From: CAVSRC01 sp963830205
GTDB taxonomy: Bacteria; Pseudomonadota; Alphaproteobacteria; Rhizobiales; Kaistiaceae
Assembly: GCA_963830205.1 (NCBI GenBank)
Contig: CAWHLP010000013.1
Coordinates: forward strand, 62,001 to 126,000
Length of the DNA: 64,000 bases
Direction of reading: 5' to 3'
In this document: positions 7,160-15,373 of the stretch, piece by piece
Position numbering within the stretch: position 1 is the first letter of the stretch
How the letters are laid out: every line of letters starts with the position of its first letter
Translations under genes and position numbers: made by a program
Notes under the pieces: generated by a model
Database searches by the model: none
What the model was told of the DNA's origin: nothing
Seen by the model: the letters and a program-made list of their open reading frames with translations, nothing else

Positions 7160-9159
7160 ATCGCCAGCACCACGAGCAGGATGACCAGTGCCGCAAAGAC
7201 GAGGCTGAGATAGCGGCGGATGGTGAGGAACTGGAAGCGGTTGAGCAGGGTGGCGGTGCTGCCGACGAAACCGGCGACCGGCAGGTAGAGCGTCTCCCAG
7301 ATGAGGTCGCGCAGCGTCACGTGGAAGGTGGCGGCGCGCATGTCGCCCGGGGCCGGCATGACAACCGTCTCGCGGGCGGCGAACAGAACCGTCGCGTAGA
7401 CCCGGCGGATCGGCTGGGCGAAGGACGAGGCGGTGTATTGCGTCGCCGGGCTGGCCTCGGGAAAGCCGCAGTCCCAGGCCGGGGCGCGCCGCGACGTCCG
7501 CGACGCGAAGCGGTGGATGGCGAGCACCCCGATCCCGGCCGAAAGCACGATGAAGACGAAGACCAGCAAGCCGTTATAGGAGCTGCGGCTGGCAGCCACC
7601 GGCACGATGGAGAGCCACGAAACCGCCGACTGCGCCGGCATGTGGCCGCCGGTCAGCAGCGTTGCGACCGGCCTGAGGCCGTCGATGACGTAGCCGGGCA
7701 GGACGCCGGCGACGAGGCAGAGGGCGGCCAGCGCCAGCATGGCGGCAAGCGAGAAGCGGTCGACCTCCTCAGCCTTTGCCGCCGCCTCGCTGCGCGGCCG
7801 GCCAAGGAAGCTCACGCCATAGGCCTTGACGAAGCAGGCCGCGGCGAGCGCCGCCGACAACGCCAGCAGCGCGCCCACCGCCGGCACCATGATCTTCAGG
7901 TCCCATTGCGGCAGGTCGGGGCTGAGCAGGATCGCCTGGAAGGTCAGCCATTCGGAGACGAAGCCGTTGAGCGGCGGCAGGGCCGAGATGGCGGCGCTGC
8001 CGGCAAGGAAGGCAAACGCGGTCACCGGCATGCGGTGGATGAGCCCGCCGAGGCGCTCCATGTCGCGCGTCCCGGTGGCGTTGAGCACGGCGCCGGAACC
8101 GAAGAACAGCAGGCTCTTGAACAGCGAATGGTTGAAGACGTGGAACAGCGCCGCGGTCATCGCCAGCGCCGCCGCTGCTGCCATGCCGTTGGTGCGGAAG
8201 CCGAGCGCCAGCCCGAGGCCGATGAAGATGATGCCGATGTTCTCGACCGTGTGATAGGCGAGCAGCCGCTTGAGGTCGTGCTGCATCAGCGCGTAGAGCA
8301 CGCCGAGCACGGCGGTGACGCCGCCGAGCACCACAACGATCGTCGCCCACCACCAGGGCAGCGGCCCCACCAGGTCGAAGGCGATGCGGATGAAGCCGTA
8401 GACCGCGACCTTGGTCATCACGCCGCTCATCAGCGCCGAGACGTGGCTGGGCGCCGCCGGATGGGCGAGCGGCAGCCAGACATGCAGGGGCACGATGCCG
8501 GCCTTCGAGCCGGCACCGATGAGCGCCAGCACCAGCACCAGGGCGGCTGCGACCGGCGTCAGCCCGCCCGCCCGCATGGCGTCGAAGGCGTAGCCGCCGG
8601 TGGCGCCGGCCATGAGGCCGAAGGCGAGTAGCAGGGCCAGCGTGCCGGCGCTCGCCATGACGATGTAGACGAAGCCCGCGTCGCGGTTCTCGGCGTCCTC
8701 GTGGTGGGCCATGACCAGCGCCCACGAGGTCAGCGACATGAACTCCCACGAGAACAGGAAGGCGAAGGCGTCGTCGGCCATGACGACGAGGTTCATGGCC
8801 GCCAGGAACACCGAATAGAAGGGCAGCACGCGCTCCGGCGCATGTTCATGGCGACCGTAGCCGAGCGCGAACAGGCTCGCCCCGGCACCGCCGAGATTGA
8901 CCACCACGAGGAAGAAGGCGGAGAGCGCGTCGATGCGGAAATGCGCACCGATCCAGGGCAGCCCCAGCGGCAGGACGATGGCGTCGGCCATGGAGAAGCT
9001 GAGGAGCCGTCCCAGGGCGCCGGCCAGGAGCACCAGCGAGACCGTGAGTGCGATGCCGTAGACCGTCGCCGTGGCCGTCGGTCGCCGCGTCAGGCCGACG
9101 GCGGCGACGCCATTGGCGAGCAGGATAGCGACACAGCTGAGGGCGAAGGCGACGGACAT
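7150..9159 (-). CDS. hyfB: Antiporter-like membrane subunit HyfB (ND5 family)
   Basis: 669 residues. FSWEFMSLTSWALV and GAGSKAGIVPLHVWLPLAHP are the conserved glutamate and lysine helices of NuoL-type subunits, with HHTVENIG-like and KSLLFFGSGAV regions further on. The start chosen is the ATG at 9157-9159, giving MSVAFALSC and a first helix. A longer upstream reading frame would run through the regulator gene and encode no recognisable protein. It is the first structural gene, 7 bases after the XRE regulator stop. Confidence 0.88.
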   Translation of the reverse strand: MSVAFALSCVAILLANGVAAVGLTRRPTATATVYGIALTVSLVLLAGALGRLLSFSMADAIVLPLGLPWIGAHFRIDALSAFFLVVVNLGGAGASLFALGYGRHEHAPERVLPFYSVFLAAMNLVVMADDAFAFLFSWEFMSLTSWALVMAHHEDAENRDAGFVYIVMASAGTLALLLAFGLMAGATGGYAFDAMRAGGLTPVAAALVLVLALIGAGSKAGIVPLHVWLPLAHPAAPSHVSALMSGVMTKVAVYGFIRIAFDLVGPLPWWWATIVVVLGGVTAVLGVLYALMQHDLKRLLAYHTVENIGIIFIGLGLALGFRTNGMAAAAALAMTAALFHVFNHSLFKSLLFFGSGAVLNATGTRDMERLGGLIHRMPVTAFAFLAGSAAISALPPLNGFVSEWLTFQAILLSPDLPQWDLKIMVPAVGALLALSAALAAACFVKAYGVSFLGRPRSEAAAKAEEVDRFSLAAMLALAALCLVAGVLPGYVIDGLRPVATLLTGGHMPAQSAVSWLSIVPVAASRSSYNGLLVFVFIVLSAGIGVLAIHRFASRTSRRAPAWDCGFPEASPATQYTASSFAQPIRRVYATVLFAARETVVMPAPGDMRAATFHVTLRDLIWETLYLPVAGFVGSTATLLNRFQFLTIRRYLSLVFAALVILLVVLAIWT

Positions 9160-9166
9160 GGAGAAC

Positions 9167-9454
9167 CTAGCTGTTGGCTCCCCCGGCCGGCGGCTCGGAC
9201 GGCCTGGCCGCCTCCTTGAGCCGCACGCCACGGCCGCCCTCGCCGCTGGCGGTGCCTTCGCCGATCAACGCCAGGCCGGCCGCCTCCAGCGCCGCGATCA
9301 GCTTGGTCAGCGAATCGACGGTGCCGCGGATCACCCCGTCGCTCGCCTCCATGCGCTGGATAGTCGGCACCGACAGGCCGGAGAGCTCGGCCAGCTTCTT
9401 CTGGTCGATGCCGAGGAGGGCACGGGCGGCGCGCAACTGAGCGGCGCTGATCAT
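9167..9454 (-). CDS. XRE-family helix-turn-helix regulator heading the Ehr operon
   Basis: 95 residues. Residues about 6-40 form an HTH_3 domain (QLRAARALLGIDQKKLAELS followed by GLSVPTIQRMEASDG), then a variable tail. It is the first gene of the minus-strand operon, with only 7 bases to hyfB, so it is probably co-transcribed and controls the operon as well as itself. An inverted repeat lies directly upstream of its ATG (9455-9477). The inducing signal cannot be read from the sequence. Confidence 0.8.
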   Translation of the reverse strand: MISAAQLRAARALLGIDQKKLAELSGLSVPTIQRMEASDGVIRGTVDSLTKLIAALEAAGLALIGEGTASGEGGRGVRLKEAARPSEPPAGGANS

Positions 9455-9477
9455 GTCTCAGCCATCAATTATGAGAC
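9455..9477. promoter_or_regulatory. Candidate operator of the XRE regulator
   Basis: GTCTCA (9455-9460) and TGAGAC (9472-9477) form a perfect 6-bp inverted repeat with an 11-bp spacer, abutting the start codon of the regulator gene and overlapping where its promoter should lie. Autoregulation is inferred from position only. Confidence 0.4.
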
Positions 9478-9542
9478 TCAGGATAGTGATTGTGATGTCT
9501 ACAGCATGCAAGTTCTGGCCTCAAGAGGCATCCAGGCCGCCG

Positions 9543-9640
9543 CCCTCATCCAGGATGAGGTGCGAGCGCCAGCGAGCCTCGAAGGATGAGCTGCGACCCG
9601 GACTTGATCCGGGCGAGCCGCGAAGGATGAGGGGCAGCAA
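9543..9640. repeat. Intergenic palindromic repeat (GGATGAG family)
   Basis: CTCATCCAGGATGAG is followed by GTGCGAGCGCCAGCGAGCCTC, then GAAGGATGAG twice with GACCCGGACTTGATCCGGG between. This is the form of dispersed intergenic elements common in Hyphomicrobiales. It fills the space between the XRE gene promoter region and the end of the FAD oxidoreductase gene. No coding content. Confidence 0.6.
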
Positions 9641-9648
9641 GGGCCGGG

Positions 9649-10743
9649 TCAGCGAAGGCCGAGGTTGAGGCTGTCGGGCGGCAGCGGCGGCAGCCGCCCT
9701 GGATCGAAAGGCGCGATGTCGACCGTCCGCGCGGCTCCGTCGAGGATCAGCTCGGCCATCGCCTCGCCGGTCGCCGGTGCGTTGAGGATGCCCCAGACGC
9801 TGTGTCCGGTCGCCACATAGGCGCCGGCGATGCCGGCCACCGGCCCGATCAGCGGCGCGCCGTCCTGGGTCACCGGCCGGTAGCAGGCCTGGCGGGCGCG
9901 GATCGGCGCGTCGCGCAGCACCGGCGCGATGTCCCGGCAGATCGCTTCGAACTGCGCGCTCTGCTCGGCCTCAGGCCTCACCTCGGCCGGGTCGATGGGG
10001 ATCGGAGCCTGGCTGCGATAGCCGCAGACATAGGTGGTCCCGTCGTTGCGCGGAAAGACCTCCGGATGGGCGGCGCCGTCGGTCGCTTCCAGGAACAGCG
10101 CTTCCGCCGGCAGCGCCGTGCCGGTCTCGAAGACGAGGCTGTGGCCCTTGAGCCCATGGACCGCCGGCAAGGGCAGCCACTCCGCTGCCAGGATCGACCA
10201 GGGACCGAGCGCGATCACCACCGCATCGGCAGCGATCGTCGTGCCGTCGACGACGACCCCGCTGACGCGCCCGCGGCTCTCCGCCAAGCCGGTGACCGCA
10301 CCGGCGACAAGCGTCGCGCCGTTGGCCCCGGCCGCCTGCATCATCGCCCGGGTGAAGGCGCCGGGGTGGACCTGCGCCGTCGTCTCCGGCGAGCCGAGCC
10401 GCTGGCTGATCGCGACCGTTTCGGACACCCAGGCGACCGGATTATCCTCCGCGCCGAGCGAATAGCCGGCCAAGCCGGCATAGGTCGTCATGCGGCGATA
10501 GTTCCATGCCGCTTCGCCGCCGAGTGATTCGGTCAGTTCGGCGTGGAGGGCGAAGCTCCGCCGCGCGAGCTTCTGCAACGGACCGCCGTCGCACCAGTCG
10601 AGCGCCAGGAAGCCGCCCGACTTGCCCGAGGCGGCATTGGCGACCCCGGTGCGCTCGACCACCGTCACCCGCGCGCCGCGCCGGCTGAGGAAATAGGCGA
10701 TCGAACAGCCGATGGCGCCGCCGCCGCAGATCACCACATGCAT
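9649..10743 (-). CDS. FAD-dependent oxidoreductase, DAO (glycine/D-amino acid oxidase) family
   Basis: 364 residues from the ATG at 10741-10743. The first residues MHVVICGGGAIGCSIAYFLS are the Rossmann FAD site, and ASGKSGGFLALDW is the following substrate/FAD loop. The C-terminus has RPVTQDGAPLIGPV and GHSVWGILNAPATGEAMAEL, typical of DAO proteins. It is transcribed away from glpD, with a shared 195-base intergenic region. The substrate is not predictable; sarcosine/glycine or another secondary amine or D-amino acid is possible. A 44-codon upstream extension is judged non-coding. Confidence 0.8.
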   Translation of the reverse strand: MHVVICGGGAIGCSIAYFLSRRGARVTVVERTGVANAASGKSGGFLALDWCDGGPLQKLARRSFALHAELTESLGGEAAWNYRRMTTYAGLAGYSLGAEDNPVAWVSETVAISQRLGSPETTAQVHPGAFTRAMMQAAGANGATLVAGAVTGLAESRGRVSGVVVDGTTIAADAVVIALGPWSILAAEWLPLPAVHGLKGHSLVFETGTALPAEALFLEATDGAAHPEVFPRNDGTTYVCGYRSQAPIPIDPAEVRPEAEQSAQFEAICRDIAPVLRDAPIRARQACYRPVTQDGAPLIGPVAGIAGAYVATGHSVWGILNAPATGEAMAELILDGAARTVDIAPFDPGRLPPLPPDSLNLGLR

Positions 10744-10938
10744 CAGTTCCGGTCCTTCTGTCGCGGCGAGGCTAGGCTCTCTGCGGCGGTGCGGGACAGT
10801 ACGCCTGACCCATGTGGGCGGAAAAGGCTCCAGGGCGCCGCATGGGGCCACGCCAGCCACGTTGCTTTTGGTCAAGGCTTGTCGGACAACGCGGCCCTGC
10901 GGTCAGCGCAAGGCAAACCGGCGGCAAGCGGCACGGGA

Positions 10939-12438
10939 ATGGAACAGCGGATCTACGACATCGCCGTCGTCGGCGGCGGCATCAACGGCTGCGGCATCGC
11001 CCGCGATGCGGCCGGGCGGGGCTTGAGCGTCTTCCTCGCCGAAATGGGCGACCTCGGCGGCGCCACCTCGTCGGCCTCGACCAAGCTCATCCACGGCGGG
11101 TTGCGCTACCTGGAGCATTACAAGTTCCGCCTGGTGCATGAGGCGCTGGTCGAACGCGAGGTGCTGTGGCGCGCGGCGCCGCACATCATCAGCCAGTTGC
11201 GCTTCGTCCTGCCGCACCACAAGGGGCTGCGCCCGTGGCTGCTCGTCCGCGTCGGCCTGTTCCTGTACGACTACCTGGGCGGCCGCAAGCTGCTGCGGCC
11301 GACCAGGAACCTCGATCTCAGCAAGGATGCGGCCGGGGCGCCGCTCAAGCCGGACTACCGCCGCGCCTTCGAGTATTCCGATTGCTGGGTCGACGATGCG
11401 CGTCTGGTGGTGCTCAATGCCCGCGATGCCGCCGAGCGCGGCGCCGACATCCGCACCCGGACCAAACTGGTGACGGCCCGCCGCACCGACGGCCTGTGGA
11501 CGTTGACGCTGGAGGACACGCGCAGCGGCGCCAAGAGCGAGGTCTCCGCCCGCGCCGTCGTCAATGCCGCCGGTCCCTGGGTGGCCGAGGTGCTGTCCGG
11601 CGCCGCCAGCCTCAACCTCCCGGCCAGGGTCCGCCTGGTCAAGGGCAGCCACATCGTCGTCGGCCGCATGTTCGATCACGATCGCGCCTATTTCTTCCAG
11701 AACGCCGACGGCCGCATCTGCTTCGCCATCCCCTATCGCGGCGACTTCACCCTGGTCGGTACCACCGACCTGGATTTCAAGGGCGACCCGGCGACGGTCG
11801 CCATCGACGACGCCGAGACCGACTATCTCATCGCCGCGGTCAACGAGTATTTCGAGAAGCCCATCACCCGCGCCGATATCCGTTGGGCCTATTCCGGCGT
11901 GCGCCCGCTCTATGACGACGGCGCCAGCGAGGCCAAGGAGGCGACCCGTGACTATGTCCTGACGGTGGACACGTCCGGCGGTGCCCCCATGCTCTCCGTC
12001 TTCGGCGGCAAGATCACCACCTACCGGCGCCTGTCGGAGCAGGCGCTGAAGAAGCTCAATGCCACCTTCCCGCAGATGGGCAGGCCGTGGACGGCCACTG
12101 CGCCGCTGCCCGGCGGCGACATCGCGGTCACCGCCTTCGATGCCTGGGTGAAGGACACCGCCGGCCGCTATCCCTTCCTCGATGCCACGACCGCCCGACG
12201 GCTTGCCCATGCCTATGGCACGCGCGTCACCACGCTTCTCGACGGCGCCACCAGCAAGGCCGATCTCGGCCGCGATTTCGGCGCCGGCCTGAGCGAGCGT
12301 GAGGTCGACTACCTCATCGCCAATGAATGGGCGGAGACCGCCGACGACATCCTCTGGCGGCGCTCGAAGCTCGGCCTCCGGATGACGCCGGCCGAGCAGG
12401 AGGCGCTGGCGGCCTATCTCTCCGGGCGCACGGCGTAG
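10939..12438 (+). CDS. glpD: Aerobic glycerol-3-phosphate dehydrogenase
   Basis: 499 residues, the usual GlpD length. IAVVGGGINGCGIARDAAGR is the FAD site, followed by STKLIHGGLRYLEHY, the GlpD signature. RWAYSGVRPL and the C-terminal helical domain (EWAETADDILWRRSKLGL) are also present. It oxidises sn-glycerol-3-phosphate to dihydroxyacetone phosphate and passes electrons to ubiquinone at the inner membrane. The ATG at 10939 starts directly at the Rossmann fold; a longer reading frame upstream is not GlpD-like. No glycerol kinase or glycerol transporter is nearby, so it stands alone here. Confidence 0.95.
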   Translation: MEQRIYDIAVVGGGINGCGIARDAAGRGLSVFLAEMGDLGGATSSASTKLIHGGLRYLEHYKFRLVHEALVEREVLWRAAPHIISQLRFVLPHHKGLRPWLLVRVGLFLYDYLGGRKLLRPTRNLDLSKDAAGAPLKPDYRRAFEYSDCWVDDARLVVLNARDAAERGADIRTRTKLVTARRTDGLWTLTLEDTRSGAKSEVSARAVVNAAGPWVAEVLSGAASLNLPARVRLVKGSHIVVGRMFDHDRAYFFQNADGRICFAIPYRGDFTLVGTTDLDFKGDPATVAIDDAETDYLIAAVNEYFEKPITRADIRWAYSGVRPLYDDGASEAKEATRDYVLTVDTSGGAPMLSVFGGKITTYRRLSEQALKKLNATFPQMGRPWTATAPLPGGDIAVTAFDAWVKDTAGRYPFLDATTARRLAHAYGTRVTTLLDGATSKADLGRDFGAGLSEREVDYLIANEWAETADDILWRRSKLGLRMTPAEQEALAAYLSGRTA

Positions 12439-12537
12439 CGCGCCCGAAGGTGAACTCAGCGCAATGCGGGGATGATGTTGCTTGTATCGGATTGCGCTGC
12501 GCCCAGGCTACCATGCCGGACCTGAGGAGGATCGCCC

Positions 12538-12915
12538 ATGGGCATCGTCGCGCTCGATCACGTCCAGCTCGCCATGCCGGCGGGCGGGGAGGACAAGGCC
12601 CGCACCTTCTATGAAGGCGTCCTCGGCCTCATCGAGCAGCCGAAGCCGGATAATCTTCGAAGGCGCGGCGGCGTCTGGTTCGCCAGCGGCACCGTCCAGG
12701 TCCATCTCGGCGTCGAGGCCGGGTTTCGACCCGCCCGCAAGGCCCACCCGGCCTTCCGGGTCAAGAACCTTGCTGAGCTCAGGGCGCGCTGCGAAGCGGC
12801 GGGCTTTCCGACGGTCGATGACGAACCGCTGCCCGGCTACGACCGCTTCTACGTCTATGACCCCTTCGGCAACCGCATCGAGTGCCTCGAGCCGAAGGTA
12901 TCCGGGGAGGTTTGA
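12538..12915 (+). CDS. VOC (glyoxalase/bleomycin resistance) family protein
   Basis: 125 residues, one vicinal-oxygen-chelate domain: VALDHVQLAMPAGGEDKAR, FYEGVLGL, then GTVQVHLGVE and YVYDPFGNRIECLEP. The histidine, glutamine/histidine and glutamate positions of the metal site are present. A strong Shine-Dalgarno GAGGAGG sits about 9 bases before the ATG. Substrate unknown. Neighbouring glpD makes a role in triose-derived metabolites possible but unproven. Confidence 0.8.
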   Translation: MGIVALDHVQLAMPAGGEDKARTFYEGVLGLIEQPKPDNLRRRGGVWFASGTVQVHLGVEAGFRPARKAHPAFRVKNLAELRARCEAAGFPTVDDEPLPGYDRFYVYDPFGNRIECLEPKVSGEV

Positions 12916-12985
12916 GACGTATCAATGCGCTCCCGCGCGGTCGCGGCATGGTCGACCCGGCTGACTGCGGGGGAGTGCGGAAAGC

Positions 12986-13783
12986 ATGAACACAGATCAT
13001 TGGACCCGGAAGGTGACGCTGTTTCTGGCGGTCACCTTTGGCATTGCTTGGGGCGTCTTCCTGCTGCTGGCGCTTTTCCCGGCCTGGATGGAAGCCCATT
13101 TCGGCGCGATGAGCGCGCGCAACCCGTTGTTCTACCTGGCGGTCTGGGCGCCCAACATCGCGGCGCTGGTCACGGTATTCGTCTTCGGCGGCCGCGCCGG
13201 GCTCATCGACCTCTTCCTGCGGCTCATTCGCTGGCGGGTGCCGCTGTGGGTCTGGGTCGCGGCCTTCGGATTCTATCCCGCGCTCATGCTGGTCGTGCAA
13301 CTCATCCAGAATCCCGGCGGCGGCATGAGCGCTTGGTGGCTGGGCTTGGCGGCCGGGCTGGTCAGCCTGCCGGCATTGGCGCTGGGGCCGCTGGGCGAGG
13401 AGCTCGGCTGGCGCGGCACGCTGCTGCCGCTGGTTCTCGGCCGGACGAACGCATTCGTTGCCGCACTCGTCGTCGGCGCGGTCTGGATGGCCTGGCACCT
13501 GCCGGCCTTCTTCGTCTCCGGCCTGCCGCAGGACGGCATGGTGATCTCCATGTTCATGGTCGGCGGCATCGCGCTGTCGGTCTTCGTCACCTGGCTGTTC
13601 GTCAATGCGCGCGGCGGCATCTTCATCGCCGGCATCGTCCCCCATGCCGTCGTCAACGCCTATGGCGATGCCACCGGCGCGATGAGCTGGGTGCAGGTCA
13701 GCGTGCTGGTCGTCGCCGCGGTGCTGCTGGTCGGGGTGCTCGGCGCGAATCTGCGTCCGCGCCGGATCGTGCCCGCGATCTAG
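12986..13783 (+). CDS. CPBP-family intramembrane metalloprotease (CAAX prenyl protease 2-like)
   Basis: 265 residues with about eight helices. The three conserved motifs are visible: EE-x3-R at E138, E139 and R143 (GEELGWRG), the histidine H171 in AWHLP, and H220 with N224 in PHAVVN. The metal-binding Glu/His set is thus complete, so the protein should be an active membrane protease or a bacteriocin/immunity-type ABI protein. No peptide substrate gene is adjacent. It is convergent with the aldehyde dehydrogenase gene. Confidence 0.85.
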   Translation: MNTDHWTRKVTLFLAVTFGIAWGVFLLLALFPAWMEAHFGAMSARNPLFYLAVWAPNIAALVTVFVFGGRAGLIDLFLRLIRWRVPLWVWVAAFGFYPALMLVVQLIQNPGGGMSAWWLGLAAGLVSLPALALGPLGEELGWRGTLLPLVLGRTNAFVAALVVGAVWMAWHLPAFFVSGLPQDGMVISMFMVGGIALSVFVTWLFVNARGGIFIAGIVPHAVVNAYGDATGAMSWVQVSVLVVAAVLLVGVLGANLRPRRIVPAI

Positions 13784-13806
13784 CGGGAGGGCACATCGGT
13801 CCAGGA

Positions 13807-15246
13807 TCACCCGTGGTTGAAGACCACGGTCTTGGCGACGGTGAAGTCGTGCAGGGCCTCCATGCCCTTCTCGCGCCCATGGCCGGAGCGGCGGAAGCCG
13901 CCGAAGGGCAGCTCGATGCCGCCGCCGGCGCCATAGCCGTTGATGAACACCTGGCCGGTGCGCACGCCCTTGGCCATGCGCATCTGGCGGCCGCCGTTCT
14001 CGGTCCAGATGCCGGAGACCAGCCCGTATTCGGTGCCGTTGGCGATGCGGATGGCGTCCGCCTCGTCGTCGAAGGGCATCGCCGCCAGTACCGGGCCGAA
14101 CACCTCCTGCTGCGCCAGCGCGTTCGCCTCCGGCACCAGCGTGTAGAGGGTGGGCGGCACGTAGTAGCCGCCGGCCGCGGCGCGCGGGTCGATCGTTCCG
14201 GCGGCAACCGCCGCGATATGGTCCGTTGTGGCACCCGTGAAGAAGCCCTCGACCCGCGCCTTCTGCCTCGCCGTGATCAGCGGGCCGCAATCGAGGTCGA
14301 GGTCGTGCGGCCCGACGGTGAGCTTGCCGAAGCGTTCGGCGAGCATCGCCATGAAGGGTTCGTAGATCGACCGCTGCACCAGCACGCGGCTGCCGGCCGA
14401 GCAGGTCTGCCCGGCGTTCTGCACGATGGCGTTGGTGATCACCTGCGCCGCCTTCTCCTGGTCGGCGTCGGCGAAGACGATCTGCGGGCTCTTGCCGCCG
14501 AGCTCCAGCGTGCACGGCACGTGGTGCACCGCCGCCGCCTGGCTCACCAGCGTGCCCACTTCGGGCGAGCCGGTGAACGACAGGAGGTCGATGTCGGGAT
14601 GACTGCTGAGCGCCGCGCCGGCCTCCTCGCCGAGCCCGGTGACGACGTTGATGACGCCCGGCGGGATGCCGGCCTCCAGCGCCAGCTCGGCCAGCCTCAG
14701 CACCGACAGGCAGGCCTCTTCCGCCGGCTTCATCACCGCCGCGTTGCCGGCGGCCAGCGACCCGCCGATGGTGCGGCCGAACATCTGCGCCGGATAGTTC
14801 CACGGGATGATGTGACCGGTCACCCCGCGCGGCTCGCGCAGGATCATCACCTGATAGCCGGTGAGGAAGGGGATGGTGTCGCCGTGGATCTTGTCGGCGG
14901 CGCCGCCATAGAACTCGAAGTAGCGGGCGCAGGCGGCGATGTCGGCCCTGGCCTGCTTCATCGGCTTGCCGGTGTCGGCGGCCTCGATCGCCGCCAGCTC
15001 CTCGAAATGGTCGCTGATGAGGCCGGAAAGCCGCGACAGCATGCGGCCGCGGTCGACTGCCGCGGTGGCGCCCCACACGCCCTCGAAGGCGCGCCGCGCC
15101 GCCTTGACCGCGCGGTCGATGTCCTCGCGCCCGCCACGGGCGAGCCGGGCGATCTCCTTGCCGTCGGAGGGGCCGAAATCGAGGATGATGTCGCCGCCGG
15201 CGGCGTCCACCCAGTTGCCGTCGATGAGGATTTGCCGGTTTTCCAT
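13807..15246 (-). CDS. NAD(P)-dependent aldehyde dehydrogenase
   Basis: 479 residues. Catalytic residues are intact: N150 in IPWNYP, E248 in TLELGGKSP and C282 in NAGQTCSAGSR. The NAD(P) fold has GSPEVGTLVS. The ATG at 15244-15246 gives a normal N-terminus (MENRQILIDGNW). In the wider window an aldehyde dehydrogenase would complete the hydroxyproline route at 27.6-32.1 kb (2-oxoglutarate semialdehyde step), but it lies 12 kb away and substrate cannot be assigned; betaine-aldehyde-like or gamma-aminobutyraldehyde-like activities are equally possible. Confidence 0.88.
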   Translation of the reverse strand: MENRQILIDGNWVDAAGGDIILDFGPSDGKEIARLARGGREDIDRAVKAARRAFEGVWGATAAVDRGRMLSRLSGLISDHFEELAAIEAADTGKPMKQARADIAACARYFEFYGGAADKIHGDTIPFLTGYQVMILREPRGVTGHIIPWNYPAQMFGRTIGGSLAAGNAAVMKPAEEACLSVLRLAELALEAGIPPGVINVVTGLGEEAGAALSSHPDIDLLSFTGSPEVGTLVSQAAAVHHVPCTLELGGKSPQIVFADADQEKAAQVITNAIVQNAGQTCSAGSRVLVQRSIYEPFMAMLAERFGKLTVGPHDLDLDCGPLITARQKARVEGFFTGATTDHIAAVAAGTIDPRAAAGGYYVPPTLYTLVPEANALAQQEVFGPVLAAMPFDDEADAIRIANGTEYGLVSGIWTENGGRQMRMAKGVRTGQVFINGYGAGGGIELPFGGFRRSGHGREKGMEALHDFTVAKTVVFNHG

Positions 15247-15314
15247 GGTTCTGCGCTCGGACGTTGGCCGACGGCTGTTCGCGTGCCGTCGTTCTTGGGA
15301 ACGAAAACACTCTA

Positions 15315-15354
15315 CCCCGTCAGCCGTGGCGGGGGCAGTCAGTCGCTGACGGGG
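15315..15354. other. Stem-loop between the aldehyde dehydrogenase and PfkB-type kinase genes
   Basis: CCCCGTCAGC (15315-15324) pairs perfectly with GCTGACGGGG (15345-15354), leaving a 20-base loop. There is no T-run, so it is not a standard terminator. It lies just after the kinase stop codon on the minus strand and could be a 3' stem-loop. Confidence 0.4.
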
Positions 15355-15373
15355 AGGGGAGGCCGGGCGGGGC

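Noticed and set aside
2018..9159. Respiratory complex I (nuo) operon
   Set aside because: Subunits are fused and ordered as in Hyf/Ehr (HyfB, C, E, F, G, I); no NuoE, F, G, I or A/J/K genes are present.
15315..15354. Rho-independent terminator of the PfkB-type kinase gene
   Set aside because: A stem exists but the loop is 20 bases and there is no T-run on the relevant strand.
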